Below are positions 29,179-39,758 of a stretch of DNA of 64,000 nucleotides, one piece after another. The DNA lies in the NCBI GenBank assembly GCA_023451265.1, contig JAEYAG010000059.1, forward strand, positions 1 to 64,000. Direction: 5' to 3'. Under the pieces are notes generated by a model. It was not told the origin of the DNA. It made no database searches and saw only the letters and a program-made list of their open reading frames with translations. The stretch comes from Actinomycetes bacterium (GTDB lineage Bacteria > Actinomycetota > Actinomycetes > Actinomycetales > Microbacteriaceae). The translations under genes and the position numbers were made by a program. Positions within the stretch are counted from its first letter, which is position 1. Each line of letters opens with the position of its first letter.

Positions 29179-29247
29179 GCGAGGGAACAACGGGCGGACG
29201 AGGGTGCGGGTGATCCCCGTTCTCTCGGCGTCCCATTGTTCTCTCGC
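29179..29247. repeat. 16-bp interrupted inverted repeat upstream of the demethylation operon
   Basis: GCGAGGGAACAACGGG (29179-29194) and CCCATTGTTCTCTCGC (29232-29247) pair at 14 of 16 positions across a 37-base spacer. A third partial copy (GTTCTCTCGGCG) lies just before the second arm. It lies between the divergent-looking ends of metF (start) and the VOC gene (stop). Role unknown. Confidence 0.55.
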
Positions 29248-29293
29248 CGATCGGCGGATGCCGGGGGCGCGGGCCCGCGCGGCGGCGCGGGGG

Positions 29294-29647
29294 TCAGCGC
29301 GGGAGCGGCGAGTAGAAGACCAGGCCGTTGCCCTGGCTGTCGTACGCGACGGCGCGGCGTTCGTGCGCGTCGTTGTAGGGGCCGCGCGCCAGTCCGCCGC
29401 CGTTGTCGTCGACGGCCTGGACCGCGGCATCCACATCGTCGGTCTTGATGCCCACCACGACCTGGCCCGGGATCGGGTGGTCGATCGCGGTGGCCAGGGC
29501 GATGGTCACCGTGCCGCCGTCGAGCGCGGCGAAGTGGTTGCTGTCGCGGAACTTCAGCGGGAAGCCGAGGGTCTCGGTGTAGAACCGGATCGACTCGTCG
29601 AGGTCTTCGGTCGACAGCACGATCATCTTCACCTGGTGGCTGGTCAT
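29294..29647 (-). CDS. VOC-superfamily (glyoxalase-like) protein
   Basis: A 117-residue single VOC module with paired beta-alpha-beta-beta-beta units: KMIVLSTEDLDESIRFYTETLGFPLKFR and VVVGIKTDDVDAAVQAV, ending NGLVFYSPL. No clear set of three metal ligands is present (the expected first His is replaced by Lys/Met), so it may be a binding or resistance-type protein rather than a dioxygenase. It lies 148 bases after the MFS gene of the phenylpropanoid operon, perhaps as a last member. Confidence 0.78.
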   Translation of the reverse strand: MTSHQVKMIVLSTEDLDESIRFYTETLGFPLKFRDSNHFAALDGGTVTIALATAIDHPIPGQVVVGIKTDDVDAAVQAVDDNGGGLARGPYNDAHERRAVAYDSQGNGLVFYSPLPR

Positions 29648-29795
29648 CAGCGTCTCCTCACGCAGCGGGTGCGCACGGCGAGCCCGCGCATCCCGGCGGA
29701 TGCGCGGCGGTGCGCTCGCTGATCACGGTAGTGCGCAGACGGTCCCGGCGTCCGGCGACAAGACCGGGTCAAAGGCTGCGACGGGAGCCACCGGG

Positions 29796-31010
29796 TCAGG
29801 GCGTGCGCTCGCGCGAAGCGGCGAACAGGGCCGCGCCGATGCCGATCGCGGCGAACGCTGTCATCACGACGGTCGCGGGCACCGCGGTGGCCGTTCCCGC
29901 CAGGCCGCCGAGCGGTGACGCGCCCGCGCCGAAGACGAACTGCGCGAAGCCCAGCAGGGCCGATCCCGCGCCGGCCGTCCCGGCGGCGTGGCCGACCGCG
30001 AGGGCCGACGCGCTCGACATCACCGCCCCGCAGCCGGCCGCGAACAGGCAGGCCAGCAGCAGATACGACCAAAGGACGAGGACATCCGACAGTGCCAGCA
30101 CCGCGAGGGCTGCCGCCGCGGACACCACGAGCAGCTGCGCGGCGCGCAGCGTGGGCGGTGCTCCCCACCGCGCCGCGATGCGACCGTTGAGCCAGGCGCC
30201 GGTCATCACCGCCACCGACGTCGCCGAGAAGGTCAGGCCGTAGGTGAGGGCGGTGTGGCCCAGCGCATCCTGCACGATGAACGACGACGAACTGATGTAG
30301 GTCATCAGGGCGGCGTACCCCGCACCGTACGCGAGCACGTACCCCAGGTACACGGGGCGGCGCAGCAGCCGACCGATGTTGCCGGAGAGCGCCGCCAGGG
30401 TGAAGGGATGCCGCTGCTCGCGCGGCAGGCTCTCCGGGACGGCGAGGATCGCGACCGCCAGCATCGCCGCGCCGATCACCGCCAGTCCGCCCAGCGTCGC
30501 CCGCCAACCGCCCCATTGGGCCAACAGCGCACCCAGGGGGCTGGCCACCGCCGGTCCCAGGGCGATCATCACGAACAGGGTGCTGAAGGCACGGACCGCG
30601 CGCTCATGCGACACGAGGTCGGCGATGACGGCCCGGGACAGCACCGCGCCGGCCGCCCCGGCGAAGCCCTGCACCGCCCGGATGGCGATGAGCGCCGACA
30701 GGGTCGGGCTGAAGGCGGCCCCCAGCGCGCACGCCGAGAACAGGGCGAGCGCCGCGATCAGCGTGCGGCGTCGCCCCAGCGCGTCGGAGATCGACCCGAT
30801 GATCAGCTGCCCGAACGCCGAGCCGATGAGGAACGCGGTGAGCGTCAGCTGCACCGCCGAGGCCGCCGCGCCCAGGTCGTCGGCCATCGACGGGAAGGCC
30901 GGCAGGTACATGTCGGTCGACAGCGACGCTGTCATCGACACGAACCCGAGCGCGTAGATCCGGCCGCCGCCCAGCGGGTCGCGGCGGCCGGATGCGGCGG
31001 CGTCGGTCAC
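29796..31010 (-). CDS. MFS transporter, Bcr/CflA type
   Basis: A 404-residue, 12-TM carrier. It has the Bcr/CflA-type start YALGFVSMTASLSTDMYLPAFPSMADDLG, the loop motif LIIGSISDALGRRRTL between helices 2 and 3, and VQGFAGAAGAVLSRAVIADLV in helix 4. Relatives are mainly drug/H+ antiporters. Its ATG overlaps the stop of the ABC ATPase gene, so it belongs to the long operon. Export of surplus aromatic acid or uptake of a substrate are both possible. Confidence 0.88.
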   Translation of the reverse strand: MTDAAASGRRDPLGGGRIYALGFVSMTASLSTDMYLPAFPSMADDLGAAASAVQLTLTAFLIGSAFGQLIIGSISDALGRRRTLIAALALFSACALGAAFSPTLSALIAIRAVQGFAGAAGAVLSRAVIADLVSHERAVRAFSTLFVMIALGPAVASPLGALLAQWGGWRATLGGLAVIGAAMLAVAILAVPESLPREQRHPFTLAALSGNIGRLLRRPVYLGYVLAYGAGYAALMTYISSSSFIVQDALGHTALTYGLTFSATSVAVMTGAWLNGRIAARWGAPPTLRAAQLLVVSAAAALAVLALSDVLVLWSYLLLACLFAAGCGAVMSSASALAVGHAAGTAGAGSALLGFAQFVFGAGASPLGGLAGTATAVPATVVMTAFAAIGIGAALFAASRERTP

Positions 31011-31864
31011 GAGGCGGTCACGGCGTCGGGCCGGAACCCCTTCTTCGCGAGCTGGATCTGCTCGTACACGTGGTGGCGCAGCTCGGTGAACCGCGGCAGC
31101 GACCGCGTCTCGAGCTGGTCCCGCTCGGCCGGCAGATCGATCTCAAGGTCCTCCTGCACCACCGTCGGCGAGCTCGACAGGATGATGACCCGCTCGCCGA
31201 GGTACACCGACTCGTCGATGTCGTGGGTGACGAACAGCACCGACAGGCCCAGCGACTTGCGCACGCTGCGCACCAGGTCCTCGAGGTCGGCGCGGGTCTG
31301 CGCGTCGACGGCCGCGAACGGCTCATCCATCAACAGCACCTCGGGCTGGTAGGCGATGGCACGGGCGATCGCCACCCGCTGCTGCATGCCGCCCGACAGC
31401 TGCCAGGGGTACGACTGCGGCACGTGGTCCAGGCCCACGTTGACGAGCGCCTCTTCGACGAGCTCCTTGCGGCGGGCCTTCGGCACGCCCGCGTTGCGCA
31501 ACGGCAGTTCGACGTTGTCGGCCACGCGCAGCCACGGGAACAGCGACCGGCCATACTCCTGGAAGACGACGGCCATCTTCTTCGGCGGCCCGGTCACGGG
31601 CTTGCCGTCGAGCACGACCTCGCCGCTGGTGGGTTCGAGCAGCCCCGCGATGCACTTGAGCAGGGTGGTCTTGCCCGACCCGGACGGGCCGACCAGGCAG
31701 GTGAGCTCGTTCTTGCCGAGGTCGAAGGTCAGGTCGCGGACGGCTTCGATGTCGCCCCCGTCGGTGTGGTAGATCTTCTGCAGCCCGCGCACCGACAGCA
31801 GCGTGTCCTCGGCGGCGAGGGTGCGGCCGCGGCCGACGAGCGGCGGGGTGTTCTCAAGAGGCAT
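31007..31864 (-). CDS. ABC transporter ATP-binding protein, NitT/TauT type
   Basis: A 285-residue ATPase. It has Walker A VGPSGSGKTTLL (near residue 60), a Q-loop in VFQEYGRSLFPW, the signature LSGGMQQRVAIARA, Walker B VLLMDEPFAAVDAQTR and the H-loop FVTHDIDESVYL. This is the SsuB/TauB/NrtD class that energises uptake of small anions. The start overlaps the permease stop by 11 bases. With the two permeases and the lipoprotein it makes a complete importer inside the aromatic operon. Confidence 0.93.
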   Translation of the reverse strand: MPLENTPPLVGRGRTLAAEDTLLSVRGLQKIYHTDGGDIEAVRDLTFDLGKNELTCLVGPSGSGKTTLLKCIAGLLEPTSGEVVLDGKPVTGPPKKMAVVFQEYGRSLFPWLRVADNVELPLRNAGVPKARRKELVEEALVNVGLDHVPQSYPWQLSGGMQQRVAIARAIAYQPEVLLMDEPFAAVDAQTRADLEDLVRSVRKSLGLSVLFVTHDIDESVYLGERVIILSSSPTVVQEDLEIDLPAERDQLETRSLPRFTELRHHVYEQIQLAKKGFRPDAVTAS

Positions 31865-32630
31865 TCTCGATGTCCTTCAGTCCGTAGTACCAGCGGAGGA
31901 TGCGGCGCTCGACGTACTTGAACAGCACCGAGACGGCGATGCCGATCAGTCCCAGCATCAGGATCCCCGACCACATCTCGGGGATCGCGAAGCGCCGCTG
32001 GAATTGGATGATCGAGAAGCCCAGCCCCGAGGAGGAGAAGAACATCTCGCTGATCACCATGAGGATGATGCCGATGGGCAGCGCCTGGCGCACCCCGGCG
32101 AGGATCTGCGGGGCCGCCGACGGCAGCACCTGATAGCGCACCCGGGAGAACCCGTGGATGCCGTATGACCGGCTCGTCTCGGTCTGCACCGAGTCGGTGG
32201 CGCGCACGCCTTCGATCGTGTTCAGCAGCACCGGCCAGATCGCACCGGCGGCGATGACGACGATCTTCATCGTGTCGTCGACGCCGATCAGCAGCCCGAA
32301 GATCGGGATGAGCACCGGCGGCGGGATCGCACGGAAGAACTCGAAGATCGGCTCGGTGAAGGCGCGCAGGTCGCGGTTCAGGCCGATCAGCAGGCCCAGC
32401 ACGGCGCCGAGGACGATCGCGACACCGGTGCCGACGGCGAACCGGCCGAGCGAGGGCAGCACATCGCTGAAGAAGCGCTCGCCGACCCAGGTCTCGAAGA
32501 ACTCGGCGACCAGTTCCGCGGGCTTGGGCACGAAGATGCTCGTCGCGTTCAGGCTCAGCAGCCACCAGAGGGCGATGAGGATGATCGGGAGCCCGACCGC
32601 GTAGGCCGCGGCGATGAGGAACTTCTTCAT
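31854..32630 (-). CDS. ABC transporter permease, NitT/TauT type (1)
   Basis: A 258-residue permease with about six helices and the coupling segment SRSYGIHGFSRVRYQVLPSAAPQILAGVRQALPIGIILM, as in SsuC/TauC. ATG at 32630 (MKKFLIAAAYAVGLPI) overlaps the preceding permease stop (ATGA). The longer upstream frame is antisense-like. It forms a heterodimeric channel with the next permease. Confidence 0.92.
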   Translation of the reverse strand: MKKFLIAAAYAVGLPIILIALWWLLSLNATSIFVPKPAELVAEFFETWVGERFFSDVLPSLGRFAVGTGVAIVLGAVLGLLIGLNRDLRAFTEPIFEFFRAIPPPVLIPIFGLLIGVDDTMKIVVIAAGAIWPVLLNTIEGVRATDSVQTETSRSYGIHGFSRVRYQVLPSAAPQILAGVRQALPIGIILMVISEMFFSSSGLGFSIIQFQRRFAIPEMWSGILMLGLIGIAVSVLFKYVERRILRWYYGLKDIENAS

Positions 32631-33456
32631 ACGACCGCCTCCCCGCGCACCGACTGGTGCCAGCTCAGCAGCCGGCGCTCCAGCAGTCGCACGCCCACGT
32701 TGATGACCAGGCCCAGCAGGCCGGTGGCCAGGACCAGGGCGTACGTCGACTCGTACAGTCCGACGTTGCGCGACAGGGCGATCTGGTTGCCGAGCCCCGG
32801 CGTGCCGATGACCAGCTCTGCGGTCACCGCCAGGATCAGCGCGACGGCCGCCGCCAGGCGCAGCCCCGTGAGCAGGTACGGCAGCATCGTGGGGAACACG
32901 ACGTCGCGCACGCGCTGCCACCAGGTGAAGCCGAAGCTGCGGGCGGTGTTCATGGCGACGGTGTCGACGTCGGCGACGCCGTAGAGCACCTGGATGAAGA
33001 TCTGCCAGAACGCGCCGTAGGTGATGATCAGCAGGCTCTGCTGCAGCGGGACGGCGAACAGCAGCACCGCCAGCGGGATGAGACCGACCGAGGGGATCGG
33101 CCGCAGGAACTCGACGGTCGTGCGCGTCGCCTTCTGCAGGAACGACGACAGGCCGATGAGCACCCCCAGCGGCAGCGCCAGTACGAGCGCCAGTCCGATG
33201 CCGAGCGCCCAGCTGGTCACGGTCTGCCCGACCGCCTCCCAGAAGCCGGTGAGCGTCGCGTTCTGCGCGAGGGTGACCAGAACGGTGGATGCCGGGGGCA
33301 GATACGTCGGGTCGACGATGCCGGTGCGGGAGGCGATCTCCCAGACGGCGAGGAACGTGAGCACCCCCGCCGCACCCAGCAGCATCCGGCGTGGCCGGAA
33401 CCGGCGGCGCCGGCGCCGGGCGTTCGCGACGGCGACCGTGCGTGTGATGGTGTCGG

Positions 33457-33460
<4 letters not shown>
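32627..33460 (-). CDS. ABC transporter permease, NitT/TauT type (2)
   Basis: A 277-residue permease. A Thr/Arg-rich N-terminus with an RRRRRRFRPRR stretch precedes six helices. The EAA-like loop is ARSFGFTWWQRVRDVVFPTMLPYLLTGLRLA. ATG at 33460 overlaps the CoA-ligase stop (ATGA). It pairs with the other permease of this operon. Confidence 0.92.
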
Positions 33461-35007
<1,547 letters not shown>

Positions 35008-35087
35008 TCGGTGTGCCTCGTTGCTGTAGCGGGATTGCAGGACAGGGGCGGGTGCCGCCGGGCGGCGCCCGCCCCCGTCCGAGCGGA

Positions 35088-36089
35088 TTACGGGATGATC
35101 ACCGTGTCGAGGTCGGGCTCGGCGTCCATGAAGTCGTACTTCAGGGCGAGGTCGCTCAGGTCGATCAGCACCTGCGGGTCGAGGTCGGCCGACAGCCGCT
35201 CGAGGCGCAGGTCCATGGCGGCGGCCTCGGGGAGTGGGGTGAGCTCGGCGATCGCGGCGGCCAGGCCCTCGCGGTCGTCGTTGGCGGCATCGAGGGTCTC
35301 GCCCAGGGCGGCACGCCACTTCTCGAGCGTGTCCGCGTCTTCGGCGACAGCGCCCGAGGTGAACGTGACCATCGTGGGCAGGCCCGGGATGGTGTTCTGG
35401 TTCGGGTAGCCGAGCACCGAGTACTTCTCCGGGTCGGCGATGGCTGCTGACATGAACGGCTCCGGGATCCACACAGCGTCGACGTTGTTGCCGTCGAGCT
35501 GTGCCAGCGCGTCGGCGAAGCCGATCTCGATGAAGTTCACCGCGTCGGGGTCGCCGCCGTCCTTGGCGACGGACTCCTTGATGGTGAGGTCGCCCTGCGT
35601 GTTGACGGCGTTGACCGACACGCGCTTCCCCTCGAGGTCGGCCCAGCTGTCGATGCCGTCACCGGCGCGGGTGACGACGGCGTTGATGTCGTCGCCCTCG
35701 GCGAGCGAGAACGAGTAGCCGGTCGCGACGCGGACGTCGACACCCTGGCTGGAGGCGACCAGCACCGAGAGCGGGTTGCCGACGCCGAAGTCGAGCTGAC
35801 CGGTCGAGACGGCCGGCAGCATGGCGGCACCGCCCTCCTGGATGGTCACCTCCACATCGAGGCCGTGCTTCTCGAAGATGCCCTCGTTGATGCCGTAGGT
35901 GACGGCGGCCGACGGCGCGATGGCCAGCAGGCCGACGTTGATCGAGGTGAGCTCGTCGGTCGTGCCGGGGTCGGTGTCGCCGGTGGGGTCCGGGTCGCCG
36001 CTGGGCGAACCGGACGTGCACGCGGAGAGCAGGAGCACACCGGCGGTGGCCAGGGCCGCCAGACCGGTGAAGCGGGTACGTCGTGACAT
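35088..36089 (-). CDS. ABC transporter substrate-binding lipoprotein, NitT/TauT type
   Basis: A 333-residue NMT1/SsuA-like binding protein. The lipobox is LLLSAC (Cys near residue 24), followed by an Asp/Pro/Thr-rich linker. The fold then starts INVGLLAIAPSAAVTYGINEGIFEKHGLDVEV, and GQLDFGVGNPLSVL and DLEGKRVSVNAVNTQGDLT are typical. It should sit outside the membrane and hand an aromatic or other small acid to the adjacent permeases. The ligand is inferred only from the operon. Confidence 0.92.
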   Translation of the reverse strand: MSRRTRFTGLAALATAGVLLLSACTSGSPSGDPDPTGDTDPGTTDELTSINVGLLAIAPSAAVTYGINEGIFEKHGLDVEVTIQEGGAAMLPAVSTGQLDFGVGNPLSVLVASSQGVDVRVATGYSFSLAEGDDINAVVTRAGDGIDSWADLEGKRVSVNAVNTQGDLTIKESVAKDGGDPDAVNFIEIGFADALAQLDGNNVDAVWIPEPFMSAAIADPEKYSVLGYPNQNTIPGLPTMVTFTSGAVAEDADTLEKWRAALGETLDAANDDREGLAAAIAELTPLPEAAAMDLRLERLSADLDPQVLIDLSDLALKYDFMDAEPDLDTVIIP

Positions 36090-36157
36090 TTCAGTGACTC
36101 CTTTGTAACTGCGGGTGGTTGCTGTGCGATGTTCAGTTGTGGAGGGCCCGGCTCGAG

Positions 36158-36610
36158 TCAGGCGTAGAAGCGGTACAGGCCCCGTGCGACCACGGCGGGC
36201 TTGGTGCCGCCGTCGATCTCGATGGTCTGGTCGACGGCGAACTGATAGCCCCCGGGCACCTCGGTGACCTCGGCGATGACGGCTCCGCCGCGCACGCGGT
36301 CGCCGACCTTGACCGGCGACACGAAGCGGACCTTGTCGAGGCCGTAGTTGACCTTGGTCGTCACGCCCTCGAGGTCGAACAGCTCCGACCAGAACTTGAC
36401 CGTCAGCGACAGCGACAGGAATCCGTGGGCGATCGGGCCGCCGAACGGGCCGTCCTTGGCGCGCTCGGGGTCGACGTGGATCCACTGGTGGTCGTCGGTG
36501 GCGTCGGCGAACAGGTTCACGCGGTCCTGCGTCACCTCGGTCCAGTCGCTGAACCCGAGGTCGGTGCCGGCGAGGGTGGCGGCGTCGGCGTAGGCGGCGG
36601 TGGTGGTCAT
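36158..36610 (-). CDS. MaoC-family enoyl-CoA hydratase (CouM-like)
   Basis: A 150-residue hot-dog hydratase. The catalytic Asp/His pair lies in FADATDDHQWIHVDPERA, followed by GPIAHGFLSLSL. It would hydrate a cinnamoyl-CoA-type enoyl-CoA to the beta-hydroxy form. Length and motif order match single-domain R-hydratases. It lies 16 bases downstream of the acyl-CoA dehydrogenase gene, in the same operon. Confidence 0.88.
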   Translation of the reverse strand: MTTTAAYADAATLAGTDLGFSDWTEVTQDRVNLFADATDDHQWIHVDPERAKDGPFGGPIAHGFLSLSLTVKFWSELFDLEGVTTKVNYGLDKVRFVSPVKVGDRVRGGAVIAEVTEVPGGYQFAVDQTIEIDGGTKPAVVARGLYRFYA

Positions 36611-36626
36611 AGGTGGGCCTTTCGTG

Positions 36627-37814
36627 TCAGACGAATGCGGCCACGCCGGTCAGGGCGCGTCCGACGATGAGGGAGTTGATCTCGTGGGTGCCTTCGTAGG
36701 AGTAGACGGCTTCGGCGTCGGCGAAGAACCGCGCGACGTCGTGCTCGAGGAGGATGCCGTTGCCGCCGAGCACTTCGCGGCCCAGCGCCACCGTCTCGCG
36801 GGCCAGCCGCGCCGTGGTCATCTTCGCCAGCGCGGAGTTCGTGTCGCTGAAGTCCCCGGCATCCTGCCGCTGCGACAGCTGCACCGCCATGCCCAGCGAC
36901 GCGACGGCGTTGCCGAGCATGCGGGCCAGCTTCTCCTGCACGAGCTGGAAGCCGCCGACAGGGCGCCCGAACTGCTCGCGGGTGCGGACGTACCGCACAG
37001 CGGCCTCGAGGGCACCGGCCTGCAGGCCGGCTGCGATCCACGCGACATCCGAGCGCATCGTGCGCAGGATCCGCGACACGTCCCGCCATGAGTCCACGTT
37101 CTGCAGGCGCCGGGCCTCGGGCACGCGGACATCCTCGAGCGTGATGACGGCGTTCTGCATGGGGCGCAGTGACACCTTGCCGGTGATGGTCTCCAGGTGG
37201 ATGCCGGTGGCGACGCGGTCGACGAGGAAGAGCTTGATCTCGCCGTCGGCGGTGGCGCGGGCGAAGACGGCGAGCACGTCGGCGGTGTCGGCGCCGCCGA
37301 TCCAGCGTTTGCGACCCGACAGCACCCAGTCGTCCCCGTCGCGGCGGGCGGTCGTGGCCAGGCCGCCAGCGATGTCGGAGCCGTGGTCGGGCTCGGTGAG
37401 GGCGAACACCCCGGTCAGCGCGAACGTGCGCACGAGCGGGTCGAGTTCGGCGACCTGCGTCGCGGACCCGCCCAGCCGCACCGCGGCGCGGAACAGGCCG
37501 GACTGTGCGTTGTAGAGCGTCGCGACCGACACGTCGGCGCGGGCGAGCACATAGTTGCGGAACCCGTTGAACATGGACGAGTCGGCCTCTTCGGCGGGAA
37601 CGCCCTCGGGCGCCATGAGATCCAGCGGCACGAGCGCCTCGAGTACGGCGGCGGGCATCGTCGCCGTCTCCCAGGCGTCGCGCATGAGCGGAGCGATCTC
37701 GCGTTCGAGCGTGGCGGCCAGGCCGGCCAGGGCGGCGCGCGCGGTCTCGCTGAGGTGCGTCTGCGCGTACCCGTACGGGTCCAGGCCGATCGCGTCGTCG
37801 CGGGCGAGGGTCAT
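36627..37814 (-). CDS. Acyl-CoA dehydrogenase (phenylpropanoyl-CoA type by context)
   Basis: A 395-residue FAD enzyme. Signature FALTGVFALTEPDHGSDIAGG binds flavin, WVLSGRKRWIGGA follows, and the C-terminal catalytic Glu is in YSYEGTHEINSLIVGRALTG, closest in style to glutaryl-CoA dehydrogenase. It would convert a saturated phenylpropionyl-CoA into the enoyl-CoA used by the MaoC hydratase, so the pathway could accept dihydro-compounds. ATG at 37814 shares a base with the amidohydrolase stop (TGATG). Confidence 0.88.
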   Translation of the reverse strand: MTLARDDAIGLDPYGYAQTHLSETARAALAGLAATLEREIAPLMRDAWETATMPAAVLEALVPLDLMAPEGVPAEEADSSMFNGFRNYVLARADVSVATLYNAQSGLFRAAVRLGGSATQVAELDPLVRTFALTGVFALTEPDHGSDIAGGLATTARRDGDDWVLSGRKRWIGGADTADVLAVFARATADGEIKLFLVDRVATGIHLETITGKVSLRPMQNAVITLEDVRVPEARRLQNVDSWRDVSRILRTMRSDVAWIAAGLQAGALEAAVRYVRTREQFGRPVGGFQLVQEKLARMLGNAVASLGMAVQLSQRQDAGDFSDTNSALAKMTTARLARETVALGREVLGGNGILLEHDVARFFADAEAVYSYEGTHEINSLIVGRALTGVAAFV

Positions 37815-38704
37815 CACGTGCCTCCGAGGCGAAGGAGCCGGGCGGCGTTGTCCTTGAGGATGCCGGGGAGGACCTCGGGCTTGAACAGTTCGGCCGCCGC
37901 CGCATCGCGCTGCCAGCGGTCGGGCGTCAGCAGCGGGAAGTCCGAACCGAACAGCACGCGGCCCTTGAGGTAGGAGTTGGCGGCGCGCACCAGCGACTCC
38001 GGGAAGTAATTCGGGCTCCAGCCCGACAGGTCGATCCAGGTGTTGTGCTTGTGTGTCGCGACCGACAGGGCTTCGTCCTGCCACGGCACGGACGGGTGGG
38101 CCATGATGATCTGCAGGTCGGGGAAGTCGGCGGCGACCCCGTCCAGCAGCATGGGGTTCGACAGCGCCAGACGGAAGCCCCGCCCGCCAGGCATGCCGGC
38201 GCCGATCCCGGTCTGTCCGGTGTGGAACAGGGCGGTCACCCCGGCATCCTGCAGCGCGGCGTACAGCCCGTAGTGCTGCTCGTCGCTCGGGTCGAAGCCC
38301 TGCACGGTGGGGTGGAACTTGAACCCCCGCACGCCGTGGTCCTCGATGAGGCGCCGGGCGCGGTCGACGGCGTCGGTGCGGCGCGGGTCGACCGAGCCGA
38401 ACGGGATCAGCACGTCGTTGTTACGGGCCGCGCCCTCGGCGATCTCCTCGTTCGACAGCGGCGGGTGGTCCAGTTGCGTCTGCGCGTCGACCGTGAACAC
38501 GACGGCGGCCATCTTCCGCTCGCGGTAGTACGCGGCGACGCTGTCGAGGTCGGGCCGGGGGCCCTCCGCCGAGAAGTACTTCGACGCGGCCTCGGACAGA
38601 TCCGCCGGCAGCGACGAGCGGCCGTGCGCGTCGACCTCGATGTGCACGTGCACGTCGATCGCGGTGAGGGCGTCGAGGTCGATCGCGGGTTCGTAGCGGG
38701 TCAT
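37814..38704 (-). CDS. Amidohydrolase-superfamily hydrolase (CouO-like, beta-ketoacyl-CoA cleavage)
   Basis: A 296-residue TIM-barrel hydrolase of the ACMSD-like COG2159 group. The metal HxH is IDVHVHIEV (near residues 18-20). A His follows in GFKFHPTVQGF, another in IIMAHPSVPW, and the C-terminal Asp is in VLFGSDFPLLTP. In actinobacterial p-hydroxycinnamate clusters such a protein (CouO/PhdC) is proposed to cleave the aryl-beta-ketoacyl-CoA hydrolytically, in place of a thiolase. No thiolase is present in this operon, which agrees. Exact reaction is inferred. Confidence 0.82.
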   Translation of the reverse strand: MTRYEPAIDLDALTAIDVHVHIEVDAHGRSSLPADLSEAASKYFSAEGPRPDLDSVAAYYRERKMAAVVFTVDAQTQLDHPPLSNEEIAEGAARNNDVLIPFGSVDPRRTDAVDRARRLIEDHGVRGFKFHPTVQGFDPSDEQHYGLYAALQDAGVTALFHTGQTGIGAGMPGGRGFRLALSNPMLLDGVAADFPDLQIIMAHPSVPWQDEALSVATHKHNTWIDLSGWSPNYFPESLVRAANSYLKGRVLFGSDFPLLTPDRWQRDAAAAELFKPEVLPGILKDNAARLLRLGGT

Positions 38705-38744
38705 GGCTTCGGGTGCTCGGGTCTCCGGTCGGGGTGGGCGGTGG

Positions 38745-39662
38745 TCAGCGCTGGAGGTCTTCGGGCAGCGGCGGGAACGACTCGCCGACCGACTGGAGGT
38801 GGCCGCCGATGACGTCGGCGCCGCGCTCGATCAGCGCGTCGTAGGTCCAGCCGCCCTCGCGGTACTCGGTCGTGGCGGCCTCCGGGTGCGACCACACCTG
38901 CAGGCGGTCGCCGCCGATGCCGATGGCCTGACCGGTGATCCCGGCCGCCTCGTCGGACGCGAGGTAGGCGATGAGTCCGGCGACATCGGCCGCGGTGCCG
39001 AAGCCCAGGTCGTGGCGGAAGAACGCGGGCATGGCCTCGCCCTTCGCGTCGGCCTCGACGGCGGCGGCGAAGAAGGGCACGGTCGCCGTCATCGCGGTGG
39101 CGGCCACGGGGATGACGGCGTTGGCGGTGATGCCGGCCTTCTTCAGCTCGAGGGCCCACGTGCGGACCATGCCGACGATGCCGGCCTTCGCGGCCGCGTA
39201 GTTGGTCTGGCCGAAGTTGCCGCGCTGGCCGGTCGGCGAGCCGATCGTGATGATGCGGCCGGCGATCTGGTTCTCGCGCATGTAGGTGGCGGCCGCGCGG
39301 ACGGTGGTGAACGTGCCGCGCAGGTGCACGCCGATGACGGTGTCGAAGTCCTCGTCGCTCATCTTCCAGAGCACCGTGTCGCGCAGCACGCCGGCGTTGG
39401 TGACGAGGATGTCGAGCCGCCCGAACGTGTCGACGGCGGTCTGGACGAGCGTGTCGGCGGTCTCGGTCGGGCCGACCGGGGCCACGACGGCGACCGCGCG
39501 TCCGCCGGCGTCGGTGATGGATGCCACGGCGGCGGCCGCAGTGGCCTCGTCGACGTCGTTGACCACGACCGCCGCGCCCTGGCGGGCGAGCTCCTGGGCG
39601 TAGGCGAGACCGAGTCCGCGGCCCGATCCGGTGACGATGGCGACTTTGCCGTCAAGGCTCAT
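38745..39662 (-). CDS. SDR-family 3-hydroxyacyl-CoA dehydrogenase (CouN-like)
   Basis: A 305-residue SDR. The cofactor motif is VTGSGRGLGLAYAQELA, the NAG motif LVTNAGVLRD, and the catalytic Ser-Tyr-Lys runs through ITIGSPTGQRGNFGQTNYAAAKAG. It resembles the dehydrogenase half of MFE-2 enzymes and would oxidise the beta-hydroxyacyl-CoA to the ketone. ATG at 39662 has AAGGAGC upstream. It is the first gene of the ten-gene operon, divergent from the MarR gene with a palindrome between them. Confidence 0.88.
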   Translation of the reverse strand: MSLDGKVAIVTGSGRGLGLAYAQELARQGAAVVVNDVDEATAAAAVASITDAGGRAVAVVAPVGPTETADTLVQTAVDTFGRLDILVTNAGVLRDTVLWKMSDEDFDTVIGVHLRGTFTTVRAAATYMRENQIAGRIITIGSPTGQRGNFGQTNYAAAKAGIVGMVRTWALELKKAGITANAVIPVAATAMTATVPFFAAAVEADAKGEAMPAFFRHDLGFGTAADVAGLIAYLASDEAAGITGQAIGIGGDRLQVWSHPEAATTEYREGGWTYDALIERGADVIGGHLQSVGESFPPLPEDLQR

Positions 39663-39706
39663 GGGGTGCTCCTTCACACGTGATGCCCTCATTGAAGTGG
39701 ACATAG

Positions 39707-39719
39707 TTGAAATTGTCAA
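39707..39719. promoter_or_regulatory. Candidate MarR operator of the phenylpropanoid operon
   Basis: TTGA-AATTG-TCAA is a perfect 4+5+4 inverted repeat in the 96-base AT-richer region between the SDR and MarR starts. Its arm and spacer lengths equal those of the site next to the other MarR gene (19036-19048). Binding is inferred. Confidence 0.6.
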
Positions 39720-39758
39720 TGGTTTCTGAGCTCAATGAACTGCTCTAGGATGAGTGCC

